Source: Arthrobacter sp. 135MFCol5.1
Lineage (GTDB): Bacteria; Actinomycetota; Actinomycetes; Actinomycetales; Micrococcaceae
DNA: 64,000 bases
Assembly: GCF_000374865.1 (NCBI RefSeq)
Contig: NZ_KB895459.1
Span: 1 to 64,000 of the forward strand
Reading direction: 5' to 3'
Shown: positions 24,769 through 32,720 of the stretch, in pieces
Layout: each line of letters begins with the position of its first letter
Position numbering within the stretch: position 1 is the first letter of the stretch
Notes under the pieces: generated by a model
What the model saw: only the letters and a program-made list of their open reading frames with translations
Told to the model about the DNA's origin: nothing
The model's database searches: none
Translations under genes and position numbers: made by a program

Positions 24769-24818
24769 CTCCTTGTGGCCCTACGGCTCCTGTCTGGCGC
24801 AGCGACTAAGGTGGGTGC

Positions 24819-25865
24819 GTGCCAGAGATCGAACCTGAACTGCCCAGCGGCTATGCCGGTATGCTCGTCTCCCTCAAGGAGTTGGTCACTTCGGCGCAGA
24901 TGCGCGCACAAGAGGCGGCGAGCAACGCCATGGTCGAAATGTACTGGGAGATTGGCTCCACGATCCTGCAGCGCCAGGCAGCCCAGCCTTGGGGGACCAA
25001 GATTCTGCAGCGACTTGCAGCCGACCTGAAATCCGCATTTCCCCACATGCGCGGGTTCTCCCGCTCAAACCTGTTTTACATGAGGGCATTCGCAGCTGTC
25101 TGGGATTTGTCGGATCCATCCGTCAGGAACCATGTGAAAGGTCTGCCATGGGGTCATATCATCGAGCTGCTAAAGCTAAAGGATCCAGCGATCCGCGACT
25201 GGTACGCAGAACGGGCGGTCGAGCACAAGTGGCGGCTCGAAGTCCTCGAACACCAAATCACCACCGGCCTGCATCGCAGGGTAGGAGCTGCTCCGAACAA
25301 TCTCGAAGAGCGCCTGTCCGAGGATGGGGCTGCGCTTGCCCGGAGCATGGCCAAGGATCCTCTGGTCTTCGACTTCCTCGGCCTGACCAAGGAAGTCGAA
25401 GAACTGGCCATGGAAGAAGCCATGACTCAACGGATGTCCCAGACACTGGCCGAGTTCGGCCGAGGGTTCGCATTCTATGGCCGCCAATATCACCTCGATG
25501 TCCAGGGCGAGGATTTCTACATCGACCTTCTCCTGGTGCACGTCCCAACCAACAGGTTCGTGGTTGTGGAGCTAAAGTCCGGAAAGTTCAGACCGGAGCA
25601 TCTCGGCCAACTGAATTTCTATGTCGCGGCGGTCAATGATTTGGTGAGATTCCCCGGGATGGCACCTAGCGTGGGAATTCTCGTTTGCGGATCCAAACAC
25701 GAGCCGACAGTGAGATACGCACTGAACGGCTCGTCCCAGCCCGTTGCCGTCAGCTCGTACACCTATGACTCCCTTCCGCCGGAGGAACGAGCCGCGCTGC
25801 CATCGCCGGAAGCGATCACCGCAGCGCTCGAACAAGGAACAGTGGGCGATTCGGACAGCATATAG
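24819..25865 (+). CDS. DUF1016 (YhcG-like) PDDEXK nuclease
   Basis: 348 residues. The N-terminal part (YWEIGSTILQRQA, AFPHMRGFSRSNLFYMRAF) is the DUF1016 N domain. The C-terminal part carries the PDDEXK fold: FAFYGRQYHLDVQGEDFYID, VVVELKSGKF with the ExK pair, and GQLNFYVAAVND. GTG 24819 is preceded by AAGGTGGG. Such proteins are found near mobile elements and restriction loci; a DNA-processing or defence role is inferred. Full length. Confidence 0.85.
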   Translation: MPEIEPELPSGYAGMLVSLKELVTSAQMRAQEAASNAMVEMYWEIGSTILQRQAAQPWGTKILQRLAADLKSAFPHMRGFSRSNLFYMRAFAAVWDLSDPSVRNHVKGLPWGHIIELLKLKDPAIRDWYAERAVEHKWRLEVLEHQITTGLHRRVGAAPNNLEERLSEDGAALARSMAKDPLVFDFLGLTKEVEELAMEEAMTQRMSQTLAEFGRGFAFYGRQYHLDVQGEDFYIDLLLVHVPTNRFVVVELKSGKFRPEHLGQLNFYVAAVNDLVRFPGMAPSVGILVCGSKHEPTVRYALNGSSQPVAVSSYTYDSLPPEERAALPSPEAITAALEQGTVGDSDSI

Positions 25866-26205
25866 TCGTGCGGATGGCTGACAGGTGTCCAAGGCCCTGC
25901 CGCGGGCAGCCATGTCAGCTGCCCAAGACGTCCAGCTGAAGTCTTAGACCCTCTCCCGAACGTGTGCTGAAATGCTGATTCGGACCCAAATCTGACAGGT
26001 GTAAGGGGACCAACTGACGTCAGGTTGGGGTGTACTTTACGTCATCAACGTCTCAAAGCCCGAGCAGGATTCGGGTCCATAGGCTTGCAACAAGCCTGTC
26101 TTGATGCTCTATGCCGATACGAGGGGGAATGGCAGATCGGACGTCACCCAGTCAACGGTCCCGTTTTGGGCTCGCGGCCCGATGGAGCGTAAGGGCACCA
26201 GGATC
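25866..26205. other. 340-base intergenic stretch
   Basis: No gene. It has a small stem CCAAC-TGACGTCA-GGTTGG near 26010-26028 (the loop is itself a palindrome) and otherwise unremarkable sequence. It separates the plasmid-type genes from the metabolic region. Confidence 0.4.
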
Positions 26206-26802
26206 TCATCTTGTTCCGGCATCGGCTGCGGCAGGCAGGAGCAGCTGAGCCATGTCGTCGCACTCCGCGTCCGTTAAAGGCTTGGGATGCGTTTGCGTCC
26301 ACATAACGGCGCCAAAGAAAGCGATCTGGGCTATGAGGTCACGCTGCTCCGGTTCGATCTCGGCCCGCTCGACTGCGCGACCGAGCACGGCGTGGAAGGG
26401 GACGAGGGCTCTGTGCAGCGCCGCGGACATCAAAGCCTGCAGCTCGGCGGACGTGGACCTTGCCGCCTCCGTGAAGGCCTGACCCTCGGGCAACTCTGCA
26501 TTGTCGCGCACAGTTCGTAACAGCACGGACAAATCATGACAGCTCGAGCCGGTGTCAGGAACAACGTCATAGCGGGCCAGGAGTGGCTCCAGGACGGCAG
26601 CCAGCAAGGCCGCCCGCGTCGGCCAACGCCGGTATACCGTCGTGCGGTTTACGCCTGCAGCCTTGGCTACGGCCTCAATCGTGAGGCCGGCATAACCTGC
26701 CCGTGACAGTTCCGCGGTGGTGGCACTTAGAACGGCATCAACTACCTGCGAACTGCGCGCGCCCTGCTGGACTCCCCGTGTTCTGCGCATTGAATCGGCC
26801 AT
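26206..26802 (-). CDS. TetR family regulator
   Basis: 198 residues from ATG 26802. The N-terminal helix-turn-helix is typical (LTIEAVAKAAGVNRTTVYRR, then WPTRAALLAAVLEPL); the C-terminal ligand domain is variable. It diverges from the SDR gene at 26911, and a palindrome GGCAAC-N5-GTTGCC lies between them. It most likely represses the SDR and itself until a ligand, perhaps the SDR substrate, binds. The frame stays open upstream of the ATG but that part lies over the SDR on the other strand. Confidence 0.88.
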   Translation of the reverse strand: MADSMRRTRGVQQGARSSQVVDAVLSATTAELSRAGYAGLTIEAVAKAAGVNRTTVYRRWPTRAALLAAVLEPLLARYDVVPDTGSSCHDLSVLLRTVRDNAELPEGQAFTEAARSTSAELQALMSAALHRALVPFHAVLGRAVERAEIEPEQRDLIAQIAFFGAVMWTQTHPKPLTDAECDDMAQLLLPAAADAGTR

Positions 26803-26829
26803 GGAACAGCATTCTATTGACCTTGAGAA

Positions 26830-26850
26830 AAGGCAACAGTATGTTGCCTT
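26830..26850. promoter_or_regulatory. probable TetR operator
   Basis: AAGGCAAC (26830-26837) and GTTGCCTT (26843-26850) form a perfect inverted repeat with a 5-base spacer in the 105-base divergent region. Size and place fit a TetR operator. Confidence 0.65.
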
Positions 26851-26910
26851 TAGGCAATGGAGCCCCGTCGTCCGGGAGCCCGGCGCCCTCCATAACCAAC
26901 GAGGAGCATG

Positions 26911-27783
26911 ATGAGCACACATAACGTTGATTTCGCCGAGACGATGGGCTTCGACCGGCTGCCGACGCACATTGTCGAAAAGCGGGTAACCGACCTGATG
27001 GACCTCAAAGGAAAAAAGGCAGTAGTCACCGGAGCAGGGGGAGGCGGTCTGGGCCAGGCCATCGCCAACCGGCTTGCCGGCCTGGGGGCCGACGTCGCTG
27101 TCATTGATTTGAATAAGGACGGCGCCGTCGCCAACGCGGAGACCATCGAACGCCGATGGGGCACGCGAGCCATCCCGTTCCAGGCAGACCTGTCCGATTG
27201 GGATCAGGTGCATTCTGTGGTCTCGGAAAGCACGCAGGCTCTCGGGGGCCTGGACATCATGATCAATAACCCCGTTCAGGTGGTCTCCGACAGGTTCGAA
27301 AACCACACCAAGGCGGACATCGACTACACCGTCCACGGGAGCCTGACGATGCTGATTTACGGCGCACATGCCGCGGTCGAGCACTTCCTGCCCCAGGGCC
27401 ACGGCCGCATCATTAACATCGCATCTGTTGGTGGACGGATACAGCACCGCGGACTTACCGTCTACAACGCGGCAAAGTCGGGTGTTATTGGCTTCACCCG
27501 CAATCTTGCCCATGAGTTCGCCTCACGGGGGATCAATGTCCTGGGGGTAGCTCCCGGGCTCATGATCAACCCCCTCCTGAGGGACATCCTGGCCAATGCC
27601 TCCGACGAGCAGGCTCTGGCCGCGAAAGGTTCGATGCTGGAAGCGGTTGACCGCTATATCCAGCTCGGTCGGGTATCCATCCCGGAAGAGGTTGCGAATA
27701 TGGTCGCCTACCTCAGCACGGAGGCCGCTGACTATATGTGCGGCCAGACGATCGACGTTGCGGGCGGGCAGTGGATGGGGTGA
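26911..27783 (+). CDS. short-chain dehydrogenase/reductase
   Basis: 290 residues. The nucleotide-binding motif TGAGGGGLGQA lies near residue 40, the Asn motif is altered to INNPVQV in place of NNAG, and the catalytic Ser and YxxxK are present (NIASVGG, then YNAAKSG). The C terminus has the usual GQTIDVAGGQW. ATG 26911 is 4 bases from GAGGAG; ATG 26908 is only 1 base away. The N terminus is about 30 residues longer than classical SDRs. Controlled by the divergent TetR gene. Substrate unknown. Confidence 0.88.
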   Translation: MSTHNVDFAETMGFDRLPTHIVEKRVTDLMDLKGKKAVVTGAGGGGLGQAIANRLAGLGADVAVIDLNKDGAVANAETIERRWGTRAIPFQADLSDWDQVHSVVSESTQALGGLDIMINNPVQVVSDRFENHTKADIDYTVHGSLTMLIYGAHAAVEHFLPQGHGRIINIASVGGRIQHRGLTVYNAAKSGVIGFTRNLAHEFASRGINVLGVAPGLMINPLLRDILANASDEQALAAKGSMLEAVDRYIQLGRVSIPEEVANMVAYLSTEAADYMCGQTIDVAGGQWMG

Positions 27784-27855
27784 GGCCCCTAGGCCCACTC
27801 TATATGGGGGTGTGAGGTCGGCAGGAGGTCACCATCCTCCTGCTGACTTCACGGT

Positions 27856-28161
27856 TTAGGGAGCATGGCAGCCTTCGATACTGGGACGCCCGCCCACCCC
27901 TCGATGCACAGCAGGACAGGCGCCCGCTTCCTCTAGAAAGCACAACTCAATTCCCGGAACCTTCTCAACGATGCGCCTGTACTGAGCACCGTCCTGCATG
28001 AGCCACAGGATCTTTCCGTCGGCAGTTATCGCCTCAACCTGCCCGCGGTCAACCTGCACACCGTTTCGATATATTGCGACATGCCGACCTGCGGCCGCCG
28101 TCCAATCGTCGACTGCGGACGGCACCTTCCGATCAGAAAAGCCTGCGGCGTGAATGCTCAT
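27856..28161 (-). CDS. hypothetical protein
   Basis: 101 residues from ATG 28161, read as a small beta-type domain (AAGRHVAIYRNGVQVDRGQVE, ADGKILWLMQDGAQYRRIV) with an acidic end. No family recognised. The frame extends upstream without good coding character. It is followed on the same strand, upstream, by another small gene at 28241-28537. Confidence 0.5.
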   Translation of the reverse strand: MSIHAAGFSDRKVPSAVDDWTAAAGRHVAIYRNGVQVDRGQVEAITADGKILWLMQDGAQYRRIVEKVPGIELCFLEEAGACPAVHRGVGGRPSIEGCHAP

Positions 28162-28240
28162 GTGAAGGCCTTCAAGAAACCGGGGAGTAGGTGGCAGGAG
28201 AGCGCGGCGGGTGGAGCATGCGTGCCCTGAGCTGCACGTT

Positions 28241-28537
28241 TCAACACAGGGCCGATAGCACCGGGGCGAGGCTAACGTCTTCGTGCCTGCGAGGGCCGCC
28301 TTCCGGGGCTGCCCGAAGGCGCAAGTCCTGTTCCAGCACGATCCCGCGCTGGACGTCACTGGAGAATTGGACGGTGAACGTCCTGTGGTCGTGGCGGGTC
28401 ACCAGGATCCCGTCCCGGGCGTTCGAGTTTTGCCTAGACATGAGTTCGGCGACGGCGGAGTCCAACGCCTCCTCCAGCTGCCTGCGGCTGTCTATGGTCA
28501 GCCGCAGGCGGCCAATTCCATTGCTAGGTACTTCCAT
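28241..28537 (-). CDS. hypothetical protein
   Basis: 98 residues from ATG 28537, preceded on its strand by GGAAAAG. Predicted mixed alpha/beta (IGRLRLTIDSRRQLEEALD, GILVTRHDHRTFTVQFS). The C-terminal 25 residues are Arg- and Pro-rich. No family recognised. With 28161 it may form a two-gene unit. Confidence 0.5.
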   Translation of the reverse strand: MEVPSNGIGRLRLTIDSRRQLEEALDSAVAELMSRQNSNARDGILVTRHDHRTFTVQFSSDVQRGIVLEQDLRLRAAPEGGPRRHEDVSLAPVLSALC

Positions 28538-28812
28538 GTCAACTTTTCCTTTAGCGGTTGGGCAAATGCAGGGGCACCGCGTTGATAGCAGGACGGCCAC
28601 GGCGTCCTTGCGTGGGAACGTGTTATTCCAAGGGCAGGGAGCTCGGGGCTATGGGCTTCAGAGTGTGGCGGCTTTCCGGCTTGGGCCAGCGGGGCGGAGG
28701 CCACGTTTGGGCATTGGCCGTGCCTCAATAATTGGTCTCACATTTCGAGATCTTGCGGGCTGGTAAGGCCTTAGGGACTCAGGTAGAGTCTGTGAGACCT
28801 CTCTTTTCGGGA

Positions 28813-28836
28813 TTTTTTCCCGGCGTGGTAAAAAAG
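28813..28836. promoter_or_regulatory. TTTTTCCC-type inverted repeat, site a
   Basis: TTTTTTCCC-GGCGT-GGTAAAAAA, with one mismatch between arms, about 103 bases before the TetR gene at 28939. It lies in the 401-base gene-free stretch 28538-28938 and is the weakest member of a repeated operator family in this window. Confidence 0.45.
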
Positions 28837-28938
28837 ATATGCGGGGTTACCCGTGAGGTCAAGTCACTGCTCCAGGCCGGCCCTTCGCGAGCAGAAGTGG
28901 ACTAAGGCGAGTGCGGTCGGATGCGAAAAGGAGTGGCT

Positions 28939-29610
28939 ATGACAAGCGTGGAGAGCGTGAAGCCACGCCGTGGTCGGCCGCGGAGGGTTGATCGCGAACG
29001 AATCATCGAGGCCGCCAAGGTACTTGACCCAGCAACTTTGACAATGCAGGCCCTCGCTGAGGAGATTGGCGTGGACCGGAAGACTCTGCATTACCACGTT
29101 GACAACCGCGACTCGCTGCTGCGGATGGTTGCTGCCGATGCATTCCGTGAGGCAGTTGCGGCCCACGATTTCACTCCCGAGAAGGACTGGAGGAAGGCCA
29201 TACGCGCATTTGCCCATATCACCAGGGATGCCGTCATGGCTGCCGGTGCATGGGCAAGTTATGTCGGCTACGAAACCGAGGCCGATCTTGAGGCTATCCG
29301 ACCGGCCGAGGCGGCTGCGGAGGCGCTCGTTGCCGCGGGTCTGGCTGAAGCTGAAGCCGGACGGGTGATAGCGATGCTGGCGGGCCTTGCCTTCACGTCC
29401 GCCACGGACCGCTCCATTCCAAAAACCGCTGGCCGGCACCCTCAGGAACCCGTCCTTGAACACTTGCTTGAGAAGGCCCCGCAAGAGGAGTTCACACTTC
29501 TCCGCAAGCTGGTTGGAGGCCGGTCAACGGAACTGGGCACCGAAGAGCAGTTTGCTTTCAATCTCGACATTGTGTCTCTTGGCGTGGAGCGCTTGCTCGA
29601 ACGGCCGTGA
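28939..29610 (+). CDS. TetR family regulator with TetR C-terminal domain
   Basis: 223 residues from ATG 28939 (AAAGGAG six bases upstream). The N terminus is basic (RRGRPRRVDRERIIEAAKVL) followed by the helix-turn-helix LAEEIGVDRKTLHYHVDNRD and a long ligand-binding domain of the tetracycline-repressor type. A TTTTTCCC-type inverted repeat lies upstream of it, and more such repeats precede catabolic genes, so it is one candidate for the regulator of that set. This link is inferred. Confidence 0.88.
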   Translation: MTSVESVKPRRGRPRRVDRERIIEAAKVLDPATLTMQALAEEIGVDRKTLHYHVDNRDSLLRMVAADAFREAVAAHDFTPEKDWRKAIRAFAHITRDAVMAAGAWASYVGYETEADLEAIRPAEAAAEALVAAGLAEAEAGRVIAMLAGLAFTSATDRSIPKTAGRHPQEPVLEHLLEKAPQEEFTLLRKLVGGRSTELGTEEQFAFNLDIVSLGVERLLERP

Positions 29611-30199
29611 GGCGGGGCTTCGTCACGATTTGCACCATGAGGGTCAATGGCGCACCAATTAGGCGCCTCCCTCGGGTGACAGGCCGGGAGGGACTGCCAC
29701 AGTCGCATGCCGGTTGACTGCTGGTTCCACGCGTGACTTTTGTCGACCTCCGCCTTCTCCTGACTGCGCCTGCACGGCGGGGTTCTTCAAGGGAAAGTCT
29801 GTTTGCTGCCCACGTTCCCTCCGGTCACCCCATCGTGTATCACTGGACATGTCGGCCCTTGCGCTGACCCGCGCACTGCTTCTGCTGCCCGGCCTGACCG
29901 CCAGGACAAGCTCCCGCCATGCGATGCCGCACGCTGACTTTGGCGTGCGACTTGACTCACACTGCTGGGCCATCTAGGGTTTTTCCCACCCCGGGAAAAA
30001 ACGGGCGCCGCGGTGGGAACACCAGCGGCTTGCTTCAACGGTGAAGGACAACCGTGGCGAGGACAGCCTGCAGACCCACGGGTCTGCACCGCAGACCAGC
30101 TTTGTTCCGGCGTCGTCAGGCACACCAGTAAAGCGTTGAGGGACTGACCCCCCTCTTGCCACGCCCGCGGTGTCGCGGGCTGGCGGAATAGGAGACCCA
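29611..30199 (+). promoter_or_regulatory. 589-base control region of the GH3-GH3-GH2 operon
   Basis: No gene is seen. A promoter candidate is TTGACT (29952-29957), 17 bases, TAGGGT (29975-29980), and the perfect operator 29980-30000 begins at its -10 end. About 200 bases of leader follow before GTG 30200. Confidence 0.5.
29980..30000 (+). promoter_or_regulatory. TTTTTCCC-type operator, site b
   Basis: TTTTTCCC-ACCCC-GGGAAAAA, perfect 8-bp arms with a 5-base spacer, immediately downstream of a -35/-10 pair and ahead of the glycosidase operon. This is among the best-conserved sites of the family. Confidence 0.7.
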
Positions 30200-32617
30200 G
30201 TGAAAAACCAAGTACTGTCAACCCCTGATGTGGCGGTTCCCGTCGCAGACCAGGTCGAAGACCTCATCTCGCGCATGACCCTGGAGCAGAAGGTCGCCCA
30301 GCTCCAGTGCACCATCCCCATCACAGGCCACCTCGACGCAGGTCTGGCTAAGTTCCCCCACGGTCTGGGCGCTTCGGGAAGCATCAGCACCGGGGTATCC
30401 ATCGAGGCCGACGCCGACCACTACGACCAGGTCCAGGACGCCGTGGTGGCCAAAACCGACCTGTCAGTGCCGCCGTTGCTCCATGGCGAGGCTGTCTCAG
30501 GCTGGACGGGACTTGGAGGGACAGTATTTCCCTCGGCGATCGGGCTGGGGGCCACGTGGCAACCGGACACGGTCGAAGGCATGACCGACATCGTCCGTGA
30601 GCAGATGCTCTCCGTTGGGGTTCGCCAGGCGCTGTCCCCCATCATGGACGTCGCCCGGGATCCCCGCTGGGGCCGGGTGGGCGAGACCTACGGCGAGGAC
30701 CCCACGTTGTGCGCTGCCATGAGCGTTGCCTTCGTGAAGGGCCTGCAGGGGCAGAACCTTGCCGACGGCGTGGCCGCCACCGGAAAGCACTTTCTCGGCT
30801 TCGGCCTCGGGGAGGGCGGTCTGAACATGACATCCAACCCGATTTCTCCGCGCGAGCTCCGCGAGGTCTACGCCAAGCCGTTTCAGGCTGCCATTACCGA
30901 GGCCAACCTCGCTGGCATTATGAATTCCTACGGCACCATCGATGGCGAACTCATCATTGCCTCAAAGCACATCCTCGATGATCTGCTGCGCGAAGAAATG
31001 GGCTTCGAAGGCCTGGTCGTTTCCGACTACATGTCCATTAACCTCGCCGTCGACCTGAACGTCGGAGCAGACCCCACCGACGGTGGCATTAAGGCACTCA
31101 AAGCCGGGCTCGATGTTGAATTGCCCACGCCCTACGGCTTCACTGACGGCTTGGTCGAGGCAGTCAGGCGCGGCGAGCTCGAAGAGCGTTTCATCGACCG
31201 CGCGGTACGCCGCATGCTGACCCTTAAAGCTAACCTCGGCCTCCTTGAAGACAACGCAGCACGCAAAGAAATGATCGCAGCCGCCTACGAGCCGGAATCC
31301 ACCAAGGCGCACAGCCTGAAGGCGGCGCGCGAATCGATCGTTCTGCTGAAAAATGAAGGGCTTCTTCCGCTGAACAAGGCTACGAAGAAGATCGCCGTTA
31401 TCGGCCCTCACGCCAACTCTTTGCGCCTGTTCTTCGGCTGCTACACCTACCCGGCTTCAATCGATCTGGCAATGAGCGGGACCATGTCGGAAATGGCGGG
31501 AATGCTCGACCTTCCTGAATTGACTGCCTCATATGAACAGCCCCCGCTGGCGCCGCTCTTTGAGGGCAGCGACGTCCGCTCGGAGCCCGCAGCGGTGGAG
31601 CACGCGCTTCAAGGTGCGCTGGGGCACAAAACACCAACTATTGTCGCTTCTATCCAGGACAAGTGCCCCGAAGCCGAAGTGGTGTACGAAAAGGGCTGCG
31701 ACATTGCCGGCACCAACCGCACGGGTTTCGATGCTGCTGTTGCCGCCGCCAAGGACGCGGACGTTGTCATTCTGACCCTCGGCGGTAAGTACGGCTGGGG
31801 CAGTTCCTGCACCTCCGGTGAAGGGATCGACACCGCCAACGTCGGCCTTCCCGGGATCCAGGAAGAACTTGCCCAGCGCATCTTCGAGACCGGCACCCCC
31901 GCTGTCATGGTGCACATGGACGCCAAACCTCTCTCCAGCGTCTACGTCGCCGAACACTTCCCGGCCATCATCGAAAACTGGTTCCCGGGTGAAACCGGAG
32001 GCCAGGCACTGGCTGACGTACTTTTCGGCGACTACAACCCTGCGGGACGTCTGCCGATGACGGCGGTCCGGGACGCCGGCCAGATCCCCCTTTACGCAGC
32101 CCACCGCCGCAGCAACAGCTTCAGCAGCGCCGGGACCATGATCATGAACCGGTACGTGGACGGTTCCAAGGTCCCCCTGTTCCACTTCGGGGAGGGAAAG
32201 AGCTACACCACCTTTGAGTACTCCAACCTCAACCTGACCCCGACGGTTACAGCCGACGGCGCGGTGCAGCTGTCCTGCGATATCACCAACACCGGGCAGC
32301 AGGACGGCGAAGAGGTCGTCCAGGTTTACGTCCGTGACGACCTCGCCAGCATGGTCCGCCCAGTTCAGGAACTGGCAGGCTTCAACCGGGTGTTCGTCAA
32401 AGCCGGGGAAACAAAAACCGTTCACTTTACGATGCGGGCCGACCAGTTCGCCTTCCTTGACGTCGACATGCGCTGGGTGGTCGAAGCCGGCCAGATGACC
32501 GTCAACGTCGGGGCTTCCTCAGCTGATATCCGCTTGACGGGGTCGTTCGACATCGAGAACTCCGCCGTCATTGATGGGAAAACCCGCGGCTTCTACGCCA
32601 CAACCAGCATCTCCTAA
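30200..32617 (+). CDS. GH3 glycosidase (beta-xylosidase/beta-glucosidase type)
   Basis: 805 residues from GTG 30200 (AGGAG 5 bases before). N-terminal TIM-barrel domain with SPIMDVARDPRWGRVGETYGEDP, VAATGKHFLGFG and the nucleophile Asp in GLVVSDYMSIN; then the alpha/beta sandwich domain and a C-terminal fibronectin-like domain (YVRDDLASMVRPVQELAGF). No signal peptide, so it acts on imported oligosaccharides. First gene of an operon with another GH3 and a GH2. The exact substrate (xylo-, gluco- or arabino-linked) cannot be told from sequence alone. Confidence 0.9.
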   Translation: MKNQVLSTPDVAVPVADQVEDLISRMTLEQKVAQLQCTIPITGHLDAGLAKFPHGLGASGSISTGVSIEADADHYDQVQDAVVAKTDLSVPPLLHGEAVSGWTGLGGTVFPSAIGLGATWQPDTVEGMTDIVREQMLSVGVRQALSPIMDVARDPRWGRVGETYGEDPTLCAAMSVAFVKGLQGQNLADGVAATGKHFLGFGLGEGGLNMTSNPISPRELREVYAKPFQAAITEANLAGIMNSYGTIDGELIIASKHILDDLLREEMGFEGLVVSDYMSINLAVDLNVGADPTDGGIKALKAGLDVELPTPYGFTDGLVEAVRRGELEERFIDRAVRRMLTLKANLGLLEDNAARKEMIAAAYEPESTKAHSLKAARESIVLLKNEGLLPLNKATKKIAVIGPHANSLRLFFGCYTYPASIDLAMSGTMSEMAGMLDLPELTASYEQPPLAPLFEGSDVRSEPAAVEHALQGALGHKTPTIVASIQDKCPEAEVVYEKGCDIAGTNRTGFDAAVAAAKDADVVILTLGGKYGWGSSCTSGEGIDTANVGLPGIQEELAQRIFETGTPAVMVHMDAKPLSSVYVAEHFPAIIENWFPGETGGQALADVLFGDYNPAGRLPMTAVRDAGQIPLYAAHRRSNSFSSAGTMIMNRYVDGSKVPLFHFGEGKSYTTFEYSNLNLTPTVTADGAVQLSCDITNTGQQDGEEVVQVYVRDDLASMVRPVQELAGFNRVFVKAGETKTVHFTMRADQFAFLDVDMRWVVEAGQMTVNVGASSADIRLTGSFDIENSAVIDGKTRGFYATTSIS

Positions 32618-32720
32618 CACCACACTCTGCGGGGCACACGGGCATGACACCCGCGTGCTCCGCACCCGTCCGCGCGCCACCACAGGACCGGGGGCAGACA
32701 AGAAAACCCAAGGACTAGAT

